Below are positions 48,545 to 58,820 of a stretch of 64,000 bases of DNA, one piece after another. How positions within the stretch are numbered: position 1 is the stretch's first letter; every line of letters starts with the position of its first letter. The notes below the pieces were generated by a model. It was not told the DNA's origin. It searched no databases and worked only from the letters and a program-made list of their open reading frames with translations. Source of the DNA: Aplectana chamaeleonis. Lineage: Eukaryota > Nematoda > Chromadorea > Rhabditida > Cosmocercidae. The position numbers were made by a program, and so were the translations under genes. The stretch covers positions 2,344,501 through 2,408,500 of the forward strand of contig JAPDOI010000021.1 of the NCBI GenBank assembly GCA_029168955.1, in the 5' to 3' direction.

Positions 48545-48660
48545 CATTTCTTAAAGTTGGGCTTCGCAGGAAAGGTTAAGGATTTGGTATTGCTCTAAAA
48601 TGTCGTGAAATTGTGGTGAGCGCGAAGCGCTCACCAGGATTTGGCTTTGATCTCTTCCCG
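48545..48660 (+). mobile_element. Terminal fragment of the 52-kb fold-back family carrying the GGTGAGCGC hairpin
   Basis: AAAGTTGGGCTTCGCAGGAA, AGGATTTGGTATTGCTC and AAATGTCGTGAAATTGT match the outer arms at 52170-52245 and 54300-54375. After AAATTGT the perfect hairpin (48615-48635) replaces the TCTTATT found in the other copies, and GGATTTGGCTTTGA continues the match. Confidence 0.75.
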
Positions 48661-48825
48661 CGCGGATGCCCTACAATGAGATCACCTATTCATACCGTCA
48701 ACAGAGGTATGAGCTGTACACTATTCGACGCGCTGCAAGAAATTACACATGTGTGCAACTTTTCATCCCAACTGGTCCCCGCTTTCTAAAGTTATGACCT
48801 CTCAAAGTACGCAAAAACGTTCTCC

Positions 48826-48873
48826 ACCACCGCCTCCGCCTCCGCCTCCGCCACCGCCTCCGCCTCCACCTCC
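48826..48873 (+). repeat. CCGCCT/CCACCG microsatellite
   Basis: About 48 bp of CCNCCN triplets encoding a short proline run in one frame. The enclosing 61-codon frame has no other support. Confidence 0.9.
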
Positions 48874-48982
48874 GTCCGTCGAAAACCATTTTTTTGGAAG
48901 GCGTGGACCAAATCGCTCGAAAATTTGTGACTAGAGGTAATCGGTAACGGGAATGATGAAAATAATTGTCAGAACTCACCAG

Positions 48983-49254
48983 AATGACTTCTGGGCCCCT
49001 AACGGGCGTTTGAAACTCGGAAACCGGCCTCTCAAGAATAGTTTATGAAAATGGTGGGTTTTTCGTTATCAGTCATTGTTTTCTTAGACTCCATATAAAC
49101 ACCTTGCTCTCCAGGGTGGTGTACTTTGAATGTCCGGCTCGGAAGAGGACGCTGTGCGGGTTGATGTACTTGACCGCGGCGCGTATTCGTTCAAAGCGCA
49201 CCATCGATAAGAAGGCGTCGCAGGATGTGCTGAAGTGTCGGTTGACTGTGTGAG
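48983..49254 (+). promoter_or_regulatory. Duplicated leader with TATA-like box (copy 2)
   Basis: Homologous to 4075-4345 from AATGACTTCTGGGCCCCTAA through TTGACTGTG, with ATATAAA at 49093-49099 in the same position. It again leads straight into a plus-orientation 42-bp array (49255). Several small indels separate the copies; a TGA at about 49250 closes the frame that stays open in copy 1. Shared synteny of leader plus array argues that the two spread as one unit. Confidence 0.5.
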
Positions 49255-50865
49255 ACCTCAGTAGGGGTGTGCAGGACGTGGTAGAATGTGGGCAGGGCCT
49301 CAGTAGGAGTATGCAGGACATCATCGAACGTGTGCAGGACCTTAGTAGGAGTGTGCAGGACATCATGGAACGTGTGCAGGACCCCAGTAGGGGTGTGCAG
49401 GACGTCGTAGAATGTGTGCAGGACCTCAGTAGGAGTGGGCAGGACATCATGGAACGTGTGCAAGACCTCAGTAGGAGTGTGCAGGACATCATGGAACGTA
49501 TGCAAGACCTTAGTAGGAGTGTGCAGGACATCATGGGACCTGTGCAGGACCGTATTAGGAGTGGACAGGACATCATGGGACCTGTGCAGGACCTCAGTAG
49601 GAGTGTGCAGGACATCATGTAACGTGTGTAGGACCGTAGTAGGAGTGGACAGGACATCATGGGACGTGTGCAGGACCCCAGTAGGGGTGTGCAGGACGTC
49701 GTAGAATGTGCGCAGGACCTCAGTAGGAGTGTGCAGGACATCATGGAACGTGTGCAAGACCTTAGTAGGAGTGTGCAGGACATCATGGGACCTGTGCAGG
49801 ACCTCAGTAGGAGTGTGCAGGACATCATGGAACGTGTGCAAGACCTTAGTAGGAGTGTGCAGGACATCATGGGACCTGTGCAGGACCTCAGTAGGAGTGT
49901 GCAGGACATCATGGTACCTGTGCAGGACCTCAGTAGGAGTGTGCAGGACATCATGGATCGTGTGCAAGACCTTAGTAGGAGTGTGCAGGACACCATGGGA
50001 CCTGTGCAGGACCTCAGTAGGAGTGTGCAGGACATCATTTTACGTGTACAGGACCGTAGTAGAAGTGGGCAGGACATCATGGGACGTGTGCAGGACCCCA
50101 GAAGGGGTGTACAGGACATCATGGGACCTGTGCAGGACCTCAGTAGGGGTGTGCAGGACATCATGGATCGTGTGCAAGACCTTAGTAGGAGTGTGCAGGA
50201 CACCATGGGACCTGTGCAGGACCTCAGTAGGGGTGTGCAGGACATCATTTTACGTGTGCAGGACCGTAGTATAAGTGGGCAGGACATCATGAGACGTGTG
50301 CAGGACCCCAGAAGGGGTGTGCAGGACATCATGGGACCTGTGCAGGACCTCAGTAGGGGTGTGCAGGACATCATGGATCGTGTGCAAGACCTTAGTAGGA
50401 GTGTGCAGGACACCATGGGACCTGTGCAGGACCTCAGTAGGGGTGTGCAGGACATCATTTTACGTGTGCAGGACCGTAGTAGAAGTGGGCAGGACATCAT
50501 GGGACGTGTGCAGGACCCCAGAAGGGGTGTGCAGGACATCATGGGACCTGTGCAGGACCTCAGTAGGGGTGTGCAGGACATCATGGATCGTGTGCAAGAC
50601 CTTAGTAGGAGTGTGCAGGACACCATGGGACCTGTGCAGGACCTCAGTAGGAGTGTGCAGGACATCATTGTACGTGTGCAGGACCGTAGTAGACGTGGGC
50701 AGGACATCATGGGACGTGTGCAGGACCCCAGAAGGGGTGTGCAGGACGTCGAAGAATGTGTGCAGGATCTCAGTAGGACAGTGCAGGACATCATGGAACG
50801 TGTGCAGGACCTTAGTAGGAGTGTGCAGAACATCAAAGGACGTGCGCAGGACCTCCGTTGAATGT
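49255..50865 (+). repeat. 42-bp array (family 2, second locus) with a 210-bp higher-order repeat
   Basis: About 38 units of the same two half-units as the 33-kb array. Between about 49880 and 50740 a 5-unit block recurs: GACATCATTT/G at 50031, 50241, 50451 and 50661, exactly 210 bp apart, each followed by ACGTGTGCAGGACCGTAGTA or close variants. Units are cleaner than in the large array and indels are rare. The 587-codon minus frame (49073-50836) and 400-codon plus frame (49659-50861) overlap and are composition artefacts. Confidence 0.97.
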
Positions 50866-50937
50866 CCAGGACACCGTATGCAAGTCATGCCTCCGAATCA
50901 ACAAGAGCGATAGGCAATTGCGCCAGAACAAGGCTAT

Positions 50938-51145
50938 TGTAATCTCACTCGAGTTGGCTCTAAAATTTTCTAAGTTCTGACTCCGAATTCGCTACATCTT
51001 CACTACCGCTGGTGTTGTTTTTCTGCTTGTAGTCCAGGCAGATCCTCAACTGCTGACCTCTGGAGAAGGACGGTGTGTGAATGAAGACACACCGCTCTTC
51101 ACTTCTTTTATCTTTATCATTGATCAATTGGGTATCATCAAATTT
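50938..51145 (+). repeat. Dispersed repeat shared with 59.9-60.3 kb (inverted)
   Basis: CTCACTCGAGTTGGCTCTAA, CTACCGCTGGTG, TAGTCCAGGCAGATCCTCAA, GTGAATGAAGACACACCGCT and CAATTG..ATC match the reverse complement of 59915-60280. It lies just beyond the 3' end of the second family 2 array. Confidence 0.75.
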
Positions 51146-51877
51146 GTTTAAGAGAGCCGAATAACATCATTCCTAAAGGTTACGGTAGTCCTCTTCTAGC
51201 GCACTTAACTATCGTTCGTGCTGGAAATCAATTTCCATTTTCAGGCTCAATTTTATGATTGAGCCCGGTAGACCACACTGGTAAACTTTGGCGCGTCAAA
51301 AATGTTGGACGATGAGGTTGGAAGGCGTCAAAGATTAATATCCGCCACCAATTCTCACCAGTCATCTAGCACTTTTTCCTAGAATGTTGGTGCGACCGTA
51401 AGACAACAGGAAAAATAGTTACGGCACGAACTCCACATGCAAAAAACTCTGAAATGATTTTGGCGCGAAATTCAAATTCGTATTTACAATGTGTTCCGAT
51501 TGACTTTTCTTTAATGAAGAAGGAGTTGAAAGAAGAATGAAGGTTTTTCATGGGCCCTTCAACATTTTCGTTCACTAGAGGGGCCAAGCTACGCAAAAAC
51601 ATGAAAAAATAATATACGGTTTTCTGCGCGTACGATGTATTTAACTATCGTTCTTGTTCCGAATCAGACATATGGGCCGGCGCAGACGAGCCACGTCAGC
51701 AAGAACCGGTGAAGTTTGGCTAGAGCGACTGACCCTGGGTCTATCCTAGACGGGGTGAGGCCACCCAAGACTCATAGAAATGATGGAAAATTCTGATAAA
51801 AGATGTCTGATACTGCTATCAATCATTGTTTTTATAGAAACTTCATGAAAATACTCCGACTGGTAGCCTTACCAATG
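51146..51877. other. Intergenic, no gene seen
   Basis: Mixed-composition sequence without supported coding signal, terminal repeats or tandem structure. The 78-codon minus frame at 51366-51602 has no recognisable domain. Confidence 0.4.
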
Positions 51878-54673
51878 GGTGGTTCATTTCACTTCTGTCT
51901 TGAATGGTGGGTGCCCCTCTCCCCTGTCTAGGATTGTGCCCCAACCCTGTACAATTGGGTCATTTTAAAACTCATTTCTTCATTTTCTCGACTTTTAAAT
52001 TCAAAAAGTATATGCCTTGTATCTTGTCTGTAGGAAGCCGCGTTGCAACTATTATCTTGCAATCCTAACAGCTGTTTCTTCATTTCTACCACTATGTTTC
52101 AAAGAAAAACAACTTGCCTTTTAGAGCTTGACGATATTGTAGAAGAGAAACCCTTGTAAAAAGTTGTGAAATTTCTGAAAGTTGGGCTCCGCAGAAAAGG
52201 TCAAGGATTTGGCATTGCTCCTAAATGTCGTGAAATTGTCTTATTGGATTTGGCTCTCAACTTGATTTTTCAAATGTAGTGAAATTGTCGAATTGATTTG
52301 GCTGTGATGATACTATATGCAGATAACATAATCATTAAATGTAGTGAAATTGTTGCAAACGGATTTGGCAGGAGCTCTATCAATTATCACAGTCAAATCA
52401 CGCGTCAGAAGGGGTTTTCCTTGGAGCGCATATTGAATCGAATGAGAACAGGAATAAACCTAGCAGCAAAACGTTTCTATACAATGCGAACCGTGAAAGC
52501 GTTGAGGACACGAAGACATAGTCAGTAGCGAGTAAATTGCGTTAGATTTCGTTTTCATGAATTTTATCTCATCGGTGAGGGAAGGTCTGGTACCTGAAAA
52601 GGCCACACTTAAAAGGCAGAATAGCATTTGGAAACCTTAATTCTAGCCCATAAGGCCACGTTTCGTTCAGCATTGTTGACTGAGGATTATTATTTTTCTT
52701 TTTGTCTTCATTCGCTCGCCAGAGGACCTTCTGACGCATGATTTGACTGTGATAATTGATAGAGCTCCTGCCAAATCCGTTTGCAACAATTTCACTACAT
52801 TTAATGATTATGTTATCTGCATATAGTATCATCACAGCCAAATCAATTCGACAATTTCACTACATTTGAAAAATCAAGTTGAGAGCCAAATCCAATAAGA
52901 CAATTTCACGACATTTAGGAGCAATGCCAAATCCTTGACCTTTTCTGCGGAGCCCAACTTTCAGAAATTGTTCCATTAGATTTGGCTATCAAACTGATCT
53001 CCTAAATGTAGTGAAATTGTTGAATCGATTTGGCTTTTGTTGGTATATGCAGACAACATAATCATTAAATGTAGTGAAAATGTTGCAAACGGAATTGGTA
53101 GGGGCTCTATGAATTATCACAGTCAAATCACGGGTCAGGAGGTCCTCTGGCGAGTGAATGAAGACAAAAAAAATTTTCAGCCAACAACGCTGAACGAAAC
53201 ATGGCCTTATGGACTAGAAATATGGTTTTCGAATGTTATTCAGACTTTTCAGTGCAGCTCCCACTAAAGTACCATCCCCCTCACTGATTAGATAAAAATC
53301 ATGAAAACGAAATCTAACGCAATTTATTAGCTACTTACGCTATATCTTCGTGTCTTTAACGCTTTCACGGTTCACATTGTATGGAAACGTTTTTGCTGCT
53401 AGACTTATTCTTGTTCTCATTTGATTCAATATGCGCTCCAAGAAAAACCCATTCTGACGCGTGATTCGACTGTGACAATTGATAGAGCTCCTGCCAAATC
53501 CGTTTGCAACAACTTCACTACTTTAATGATTATGTTGTCTGCATATACCAACTCAGATTTCCGCGGGGAAGTTCCCGAGAACGACAGTAGAATTTTCCTC
53601 GAAACAACTGAGGAACTTCCCCCGAATAGGGGGGAGGCGAAGGGGACGTCTCGACAGCAGAGTAATATGGGTAGTTGCCACAGCAGGAGTTCTCTTGTTC
53701 TCCCGACTGCAGGTCTTCCCGCGGCCTTCGGACTGCAGATCTTCCCATTGTTCAATGATTGATCAGAAATCAGCTTGCTAGAACTCGCTGTTTTTGACAG
53801 TCTCCTGCTCCTGAAGAACTGCGATCAGTCCAAAAATGTTCACCTCTGACTAAGAGCTATAGAGAAACTATTTAGCTCCTCTGAAATCCAGACAGAGATG
53901 CCTTACGTAGTCCTTGATTGGCAGATCTACCCCCTCAACTTGCGAAGTGCGAGACCACCTCGCGACTAGCCCGTCCGCATCACCGTATGCGCTGCTGCTT
54001 TGTTTTCGCGTTCATCATGTTCAGGGGGAGGCCGTGGGAACAACCGTGAAGCGAACTTCCCTTGTTCTCCCCCCGAGTTGACTGTTTCGAACGCCTTATC
54101 GTTGTGTATAATTCGAGGAGAAAGGGGCGAGACGTCCCCCTTCGGGGAGACGTCTCGCTCCTCTCCCCTCGACCGAGTGATAACGACCAAATCAGGTCTT
54201 TTGTCCTCGGAAACTTCCCCACGGATATCTGAGAACAACAGCCAAATCGATTCAACAATTTCACTTCATTTAGGAAATCAGTTTGATAGCCAAAACTGAA
54301 GGAACAATTTCACGACATTTTAGAGCAAGGCCGAATCCTTGACCTTTTCTGCGGAGCCCAATTTTCAGAAATTTCACAACTTTTTTCAAGGGTTTCCCTT
54401 CTACAATATCGTCAAGATCTGAAGGTCAAGTTGTTTTTTTTTTCTAAAAACATAGTGGTAGAAATGAAGAAACAACCGCTCCGCTGCTAAAACAACAAGA
54501 TAATAGTTGCAACGCGGCTTCCTACAAACAAGATACAAGGCATATACTTTTTGAATTTGAAAGTCGAAAAAAATGAAGAAATGAGTTTTAAGATGACCCA
54601 ATTGTACAGAGTCTAGGCAAATCCTAGACGGGGGGGGCAGCCACCATTCAAGACAGAAACGAAATGAACCACC
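51878..54673. mobile_element. Compound 2.8-kb fold-back palindrome
   Basis: The outer arm 51878-52585 is complementary to 53275-53549 plus 54234-54673, split by a 682-bp insertion. The inner arm, about 52598-52928, is complementary to about 52968-53270. The ends read GGTGGTTCATTTC...CTGTCTTGAATGGTGG. Sequences such as AATGTAGTGAAATTGTTGCAA, GGAGCTCTATCAATTATCAC and AAACGTTTCTATACAATG (or close variants) appear on both strands. Segments of outer and inner arms are themselves mutually inverted, so parts occur four times. No transposase frame is present, and the mirrored open frames 52298-52528 and 52569-52841 are arm sequence. Confidence 0.85.
53552..54233. mobile_element. 682-bp TIR element inserted in the fold-back arm
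   Basis: Ends CTCAGATTTCCGCGGGGAAG and, on the other strand, CTCAGATATCCGTGGGGAAG form inverted repeats of about 31 bp with 4 mismatches. Flanks are AA on both sides. Comparison with the uninterrupted arm (complement of 53030-53045) shows a 2-3 bp target duplication. The element is more GC-rich than its host. A near-palindrome of about 27-bp arms lies at 54114-54171. Overlapping frames of 60-110 codons have no recognisable domains. Confidence 0.85.
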
Positions 54674-55020
54674 GACTCAGGCACGGATCGCGCTTTTCGC
54701 GCTCAGGGTCGGGCGCTATCCTGCGAGGCTCATCAGACCCTGCGAGAGCGTAGGAGGTGGAGAGGGAGTCCCGCTTGTCACGAGCGGTCGCGGCGCGAAA
54801 CCGCACTGCTGGTGAGCCCTTCTTGCCCCTTCAGGTCACCCCTCGCTTCGTTACAGGGTTACGGAACCCCTTCCATTCCCAATACTTTCTGCTAATTATT
54901 GTAGCAGAATACTACTAGTACATAGTATTATAGCAAATCCTTACATGCTGGCACTGTTTTACCTTACCGTCTCGATTCTGGTTGAAGCACAAGCCCAAAT
55001 ATTGTTTATTAATGCTGTGA
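54674..55020. other. Intergenic, GC-rich then AT-rich, no gene seen
   Basis: 54680-54860 is locally GC-rich (GATCGCGCTTTTCGCGCTC and GCGGTCGCGGCGCGAAACCG). It gives way sharply to AT-rich sequence at about 54890. No element ends are visible. Confidence 0.4.
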
Positions 55021-55296
55021 ACACGAACAAAGTATAGTCTTTATAATACGAAATCTCTTCAAAAACTCAATACAATTACAGAACAACGAGAAAGTGATGG
55101 TTTAGAACAATACAGCAGCTTTCAGTCACAGTATGTTAGATTTGGAATAGATATGGGAACCAAATTGTTAAAAATAAATCAAGAACAGGAGAAACATGTT
55201 CAAAAACTGTTAGCAACATTTCCACAATGTCTTCACAAACAGGTTATGAATCACGGTGACAAAAATGGATATGTAATGTGGGTACTGTCACAATGA
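55021..55296 (+). CDS. Possible protein-coding fragment without an ATG at its start
   Basis: An open frame of 91 codons runs from just after a TGA (55018) to a TGA at 55294-55296. The first Met is internal. The composition is protein-like: a Gln/Glu/Lys-rich helical stretch (EQYSSFQSQYVRFGIDMGTK, then KINQEQEKHVQKLL), followed by FPQCLHKQVMNHGDKNG and a WVLSQ end. Its AT-rich codon use differs from the surrounding GC-rich spacer and from the arrays. I do not recognise a family. It could be a terminal exon whose acceptor I cannot place, a decayed gene piece, or chance. No neighbouring exon with a matching phase was found. Confidence 0.25.
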   Translation, partial: TRTKYSLYNTKSLQKLNTITEQRESDGLEQYSSFQSQYVRFGIDMGTKLLKINQEQEKHVQKLLATFPQCLHKQVMNHGDKNGYVMWVLSQ

Positions 55297-56657
55297 TTGA
55301 AGTAGCCTGACCTAGCAGCGTGGTTTCATTCTTTGCTAGCCATAAGACATGTGAGTGACCTTGTTTTCCAATTTTTTTTTGGTTGGATTTGCTTATCTCC
55401 CGGATCATATTCTTGGTTTAAATGCTTGCCCAGCTTAAGGTGCCCGGAGCCTATAAGGCTAGCCTTTTCCCCATTCGTTGTTTTTGAACTGTGATGACCA
55501 CTAACCCAGAATTTTCTCCAGAAGTTTTTGGTGCCTTTTTTGTGTATATTCCGCGTAACAGCAGGGAATACGGCCACACGTACCACAAGCTAGGCATAAG
55601 GAAACCTGAACAGTGAAATAAGGATATGGTGTAAAAAATAAAGGAAAAAAATGCGAAGTCTGTCCACCGACCCACACCTGACATTCATTCATGCACCCTT
55701 AGAGATACTAGAAGATCTAGTCTTACAAAAAAAAATTAGAAACTCGTTGTTCTTTGAGGCTAAAAATGGGATAAAAATACCGGACATTCTCCTAAGTCGC
55801 TCGGTAACTCCTGAAAACGCCTTTTTCTTCCCTTTGTCGAATTCCCTATTTTCACCGAACTTGGCTAATCTTCAGTAGCTAAGCGCGCAGGTCCGAGAAA
55901 GAAGCATAGCACTGACGGGAGTTTTCCAGAAGGCGAATTTCCAGAAATGTTTCAGGAAGAAGTTTTTTCCCGAAGTTTGCAAAATTCTGCTCTCCTGGAA
56001 AGTGCTGGAAATTTTCCCCCCTTCACAGCCTCGCAACACAATTCTTTTGCAACAAGATGAGGTGGAGAAATAGAAGCTTTGAGCATGAGAGAATATGAAG
56101 CTGCAATGATAACTTCAGAACATGGATGAAAAGGAAACGAACTACAAAGTAACTGCGCATTCTTGAGAACAATCAGGAATTCCGATCAAGGAAGAAACCA
56201 CTGACGTCCATCACGCCTCTTTGGACTCCAGGCGCAGCTTCTTCGTACGATGCTGGAATAGATGTTATAGATATAAATGTGAGAGCAGCCGATGTTGTCA
56301 CGTGCGAGTAAATGTAAAAGAAAACCTACATCACCTACATCAGCTGGGTGTCATTGCTGCTCGCCGTCGATGATCCTATGCTTGAACGAGCAAATACCTT
56401 GCCTGGAAATTTTCACGACATGGTAAAGTCCGAGCAGCAGTCGAGATGAATCCAGTTTAAAGGAACTCACAGCGTCCTCTGCAAAGCTTTGAAGACGTGT
56501 GTTCTCCACCCCATACGGTCGTCAGCTAACTGCCTCAGGGTCGCCAAGCGCTTCTCGTTGAGCCTTCCAAGGAACATGAAGAAACTGAAAAGATTAGGGC
56601 GAGCGTAAACCTTGCTACAATTGAAATTTTGTCTAATCGCTAGCCTGTATTTGGGTG
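55297..56657. other. Mostly unassigned sequence with one exon-like stretch
   Basis: On the minus strand, TTTTCAG (about 56589-56595) precedes an open stretch of about 115 bp reading LGRLNEKRLATLRQLADDR and then WRTHVFKAL, and GTGAGT follows at about 56467-56472. It could be a downstream exon of another isoform or a LINE C-terminal relic, because LA.DR..WR motifs occur there. The stop at 56658 of the adjacent gene model argues against a simple continuation. The 75-codon frame at 55651-55878 is unrecognised. Confidence 0.3.
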
Positions 56658-57064
56658 TTATGGTCCCCAAGCGCCGTTCAGCTCCTCGTTGCCAAACCCA
56701 AGGATGTCAAATGCAAACACTGGAAAGTGATGGCATCACAAGGGAATTGAAACTGAGATGGTGAAAGGTAGGTTGGTGAAACTAACCAATCATGAAGTTT
56801 GCAGCGTACTCTGGTAGACTTTTCAAAACTGTCCGCCCTCCTGAATGGTTCACGCGCACAGCATAATTTCGAATTTCGCCAGGAGGATAAATGAGCTAAA
56901 ATGAAGATTAGTGAGTTGGCATTCATCAAAAGCCTTTCAGTGTTTTGAGGAATATACGTAGAAAAGAGAACACATCCTTTGAGATAAAAAGCATGACAAC
57001 GACGCCAATTTCCGAAGGGTGTTGTCTAATCCAACAATGCCACGAATTTGACTTTGGTAAGATT
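56658..57064 (-). CDS. Partial three-exon gene model, unknown protein (3' end)
   Basis: On the minus strand, exons at 57064-56958 (107 bp), 56895-56787 (109 bp) and 56719-56658 (62 bp, with TAA) join in one frame. The introns are 62 and 67 bp, GTATAT...TTTTAG and GTTAGT...TTTCCAG, a normal size and consensus for nematodes. Phases agree: the first exon enters in phase 1 and leaves in phase 0; the second leaves in phase 1, completed by the third. The 91-residue product reads SYQSQIRGIVGLDNTL..., then YPPGEIRNYAVRVNHSGG, LPEYAANFM and FGFGNEELNG-like residues at the end (DILGFGNEELNGAWGP). No transmembrane stretch or known domain is recognised. The 5' part upstream of 57064 was not found. I infer a real gene from splice-site and phase agreement; a chance model is possible. 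Confidence 0.4.
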
Positions 57065-57628
57065 CTAGAAACAAGGGCTCGCGTTAAAAAAGAGAAATTC
57101 GGGTTTTACTTTTACTGGGAACAGAAAAATTTTGGCTGAAAATTCAGGAGCCACGATGGTCTGATTTTATATGAAATCGGAGAATTAGGTTGGAAAACTT
57201 TATGACCCCAAAATCCAACGGGTCTCGGCTGAAAACGAACAGATTTGTACTCCAGTTTTGACGGGACTGGTCTAAAATGTTCTAATCTGGGATGCGATTT
57301 GGCGAATTCGGTTTGGAAGCTGACGGGTTCAATTTGGAAATCAGAGAATCCTGCTAACTTTCAGTCACACACCAGCTTCAAACTGATTTTTTTCTTGAGA
57401 ATTAGCAATTATGCATAACCCCATGCTTGAGGAATGCGAAATTAGATAGACGAAATAAAGCACTTTGCGAAGCCAGTTTACAAAGCTGCTGATTGAATTA
57501 ATGTTTTGAATCGACTACAAAATTTCGGATTGGTTCCGGAACGGTATATGGATTTAAAGTCAATGAATTCTGATTGATACAGACGAGTGTGCGCGATATA
57601 TTCAAGTGTCAGGTAGGAATTGGCTTAT
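57065..57628. other. Intergenic or intronic AT-rich sequence, no gene seen
   Basis: Repeated loose variants of TTTGG..AA.TC.G suggest old low-complexity decay (57130-57360). If the minus-strand gene is real, its missing 5' exons should lie here or beyond. Confidence 0.35.
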
Positions 57629-58114
57629 TTAAAGGCAGTGTTCACGACAATCTTCGATTCTGAGATTATTCGCTAAATCGATTGTTTGGCCTCCGAGTAG
57701 AACTGAAATGACGAAGAAACCGCGAAAAACGCACCAGAAGGGCACGAAACCTTTTACTCTCACCCCGCTTCTTTGCTCTCAGTGGAACTGTTTGTTGTGA
57801 CAATGAACTCGCTTGTGAACCCGTTTTCTGCGATTCTCGATTTTTTGTTGCTCCGTTCTTTCCTTCTAACTAATACTAATTTGCTTCAAATATTCTTCCG
57901 TTTTTAGTTAACCCAATGTTTCACCGGTGACAACAACCGTTAACATGTTCATCCAATCGGACAACTAGTCCAGGCCAGAGAATAATGTCACTAAAATAAG
58001 ACGATTCAATGCGTTTCTCGCCGTTTCTTCGTAATTTTGGTAACACTTAGTAGCCAAGGCATTGTTTTGAGTGGAAAACTCGGGGGCGAAAATCATCGTG
58101 AAAACTGCCTTTAA
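57629..58114 (+). mobile_element. TTAA MITE, family B (copy 2, complete)
   Basis: 486 bp bounded by TTAA (57629-57632 and 58111-58114). The ends TTTAAAGGCAGTGTTCACGA and TTTAAAGGCAGTTTTCACGA (right end, complement) form an inverted repeat of about 24 bp. It aligns along its length with 38276-38795. No coding capacity. The TTAA target is that of piggyBac-type transposases, which is a family-level inference. Confidence 0.9.
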
Positions 58115-58654
58115 ATCAAAAATCGGCGAAAAAAACTTCAACTACACGCGGACACGAACGGCTGAGAAAACGGAAGAGTGAAAATGAAACAGTTTTTTTG
58201 GCTGAAAATCGCTTTCAGCAGGTCGTTCTCATTGCAGCGCGAAAGTTGCTTTGGAGCGCAGTTGCGAATCCGAGCGCGTGTTTGATTTCGTGCCCCTTCT
58301 CAGGCATTCGTAGAGGGCGACCCGAGGTATTTTTGGCCGTTGAGGCTGACCCGAGGACAGAAATCAGGGGCGGAGACTTGAATGGGGCGAGCCGAGGAGA
58401 AAAAGGGCCCAGCAGCGGAAATTTCGCGTCGCACGTGGGTGCGTCGCGTGGTGATATTCAAACCGGAGTGCGGGAATTCGTCGCGCACCAGTGTATTGCG
58501 AAATACTCCATGATTCCCTACTATTGCTTCTTCTTCTTCTTTGCAGCCACATTGAGGGTTTTGTCATAGGTTGAGAAACTGGGCGACCAGTAACGGATTC
58601 GTCCATAAGTCCATTACGGTCAGCGTGGTGGGTCTTCTCGGACATTTGAAAGGT
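58115..58654. other. Unassigned, no gene supported
   Basis: A GC-richer stretch with a 123-codon plus frame (58198-58569) of arginine/glycine-rich, low-information composition and overlapping minus frames. It contains no recognised motif and is not called as a gene. Confidence 0.35.
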
Positions 58655-58820
58655 CCGGCCGGCGTACTGCATTCCTTTGCCTACCGGGTTATATGAATTT
58701 GGAACAAATTGCCTCTGGAAATTGTCGAAGCAAAAAACTTTTCGATTTTCAAATGTCGCCTGTCCAAGTTTGATCTCAGGTCAATACATGGGACAGACGG
58801 CCATTCACTTTGTTAGAGCT
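58655..58820 (+). mobile_element. CR1-like LINE C-terminal remnant (part 1)
   Basis: In the frame around 58676-58785 the sequence reads HSFAYRVI, a stop, then IWNKLPLEIVEAKNFSIFKC and RLSKFDL. This is the conserved WN.LP..IV.A.....FK.RL.KF tail of CR1-like and related non-LTR retrotransposons. A family A1 MITE interrupts the 3' UTR at 58821. The matching 3' terminus lies at 59271-59466. Confidence 0.65.

Noticed and set aside
49073..49260. Conserved minus-strand C-terminal domain (RHFST..C..FLS.VR.ERIRAA) shared by both leaders
   Set aside because: Similarity is explained by DNA homology of the leaders. Differences are as frequent at first and second codon positions as at third, and the copy 1 tail diverges.
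52298..53267. Repeated small protein beginning MILYADNIIIKCSE as a reverse-transcriptase YADD motif
   Set aside because: The resemblance to YADD is limited to a few residues within fold-back arms. No other polymerase motif flanks any of the copies.
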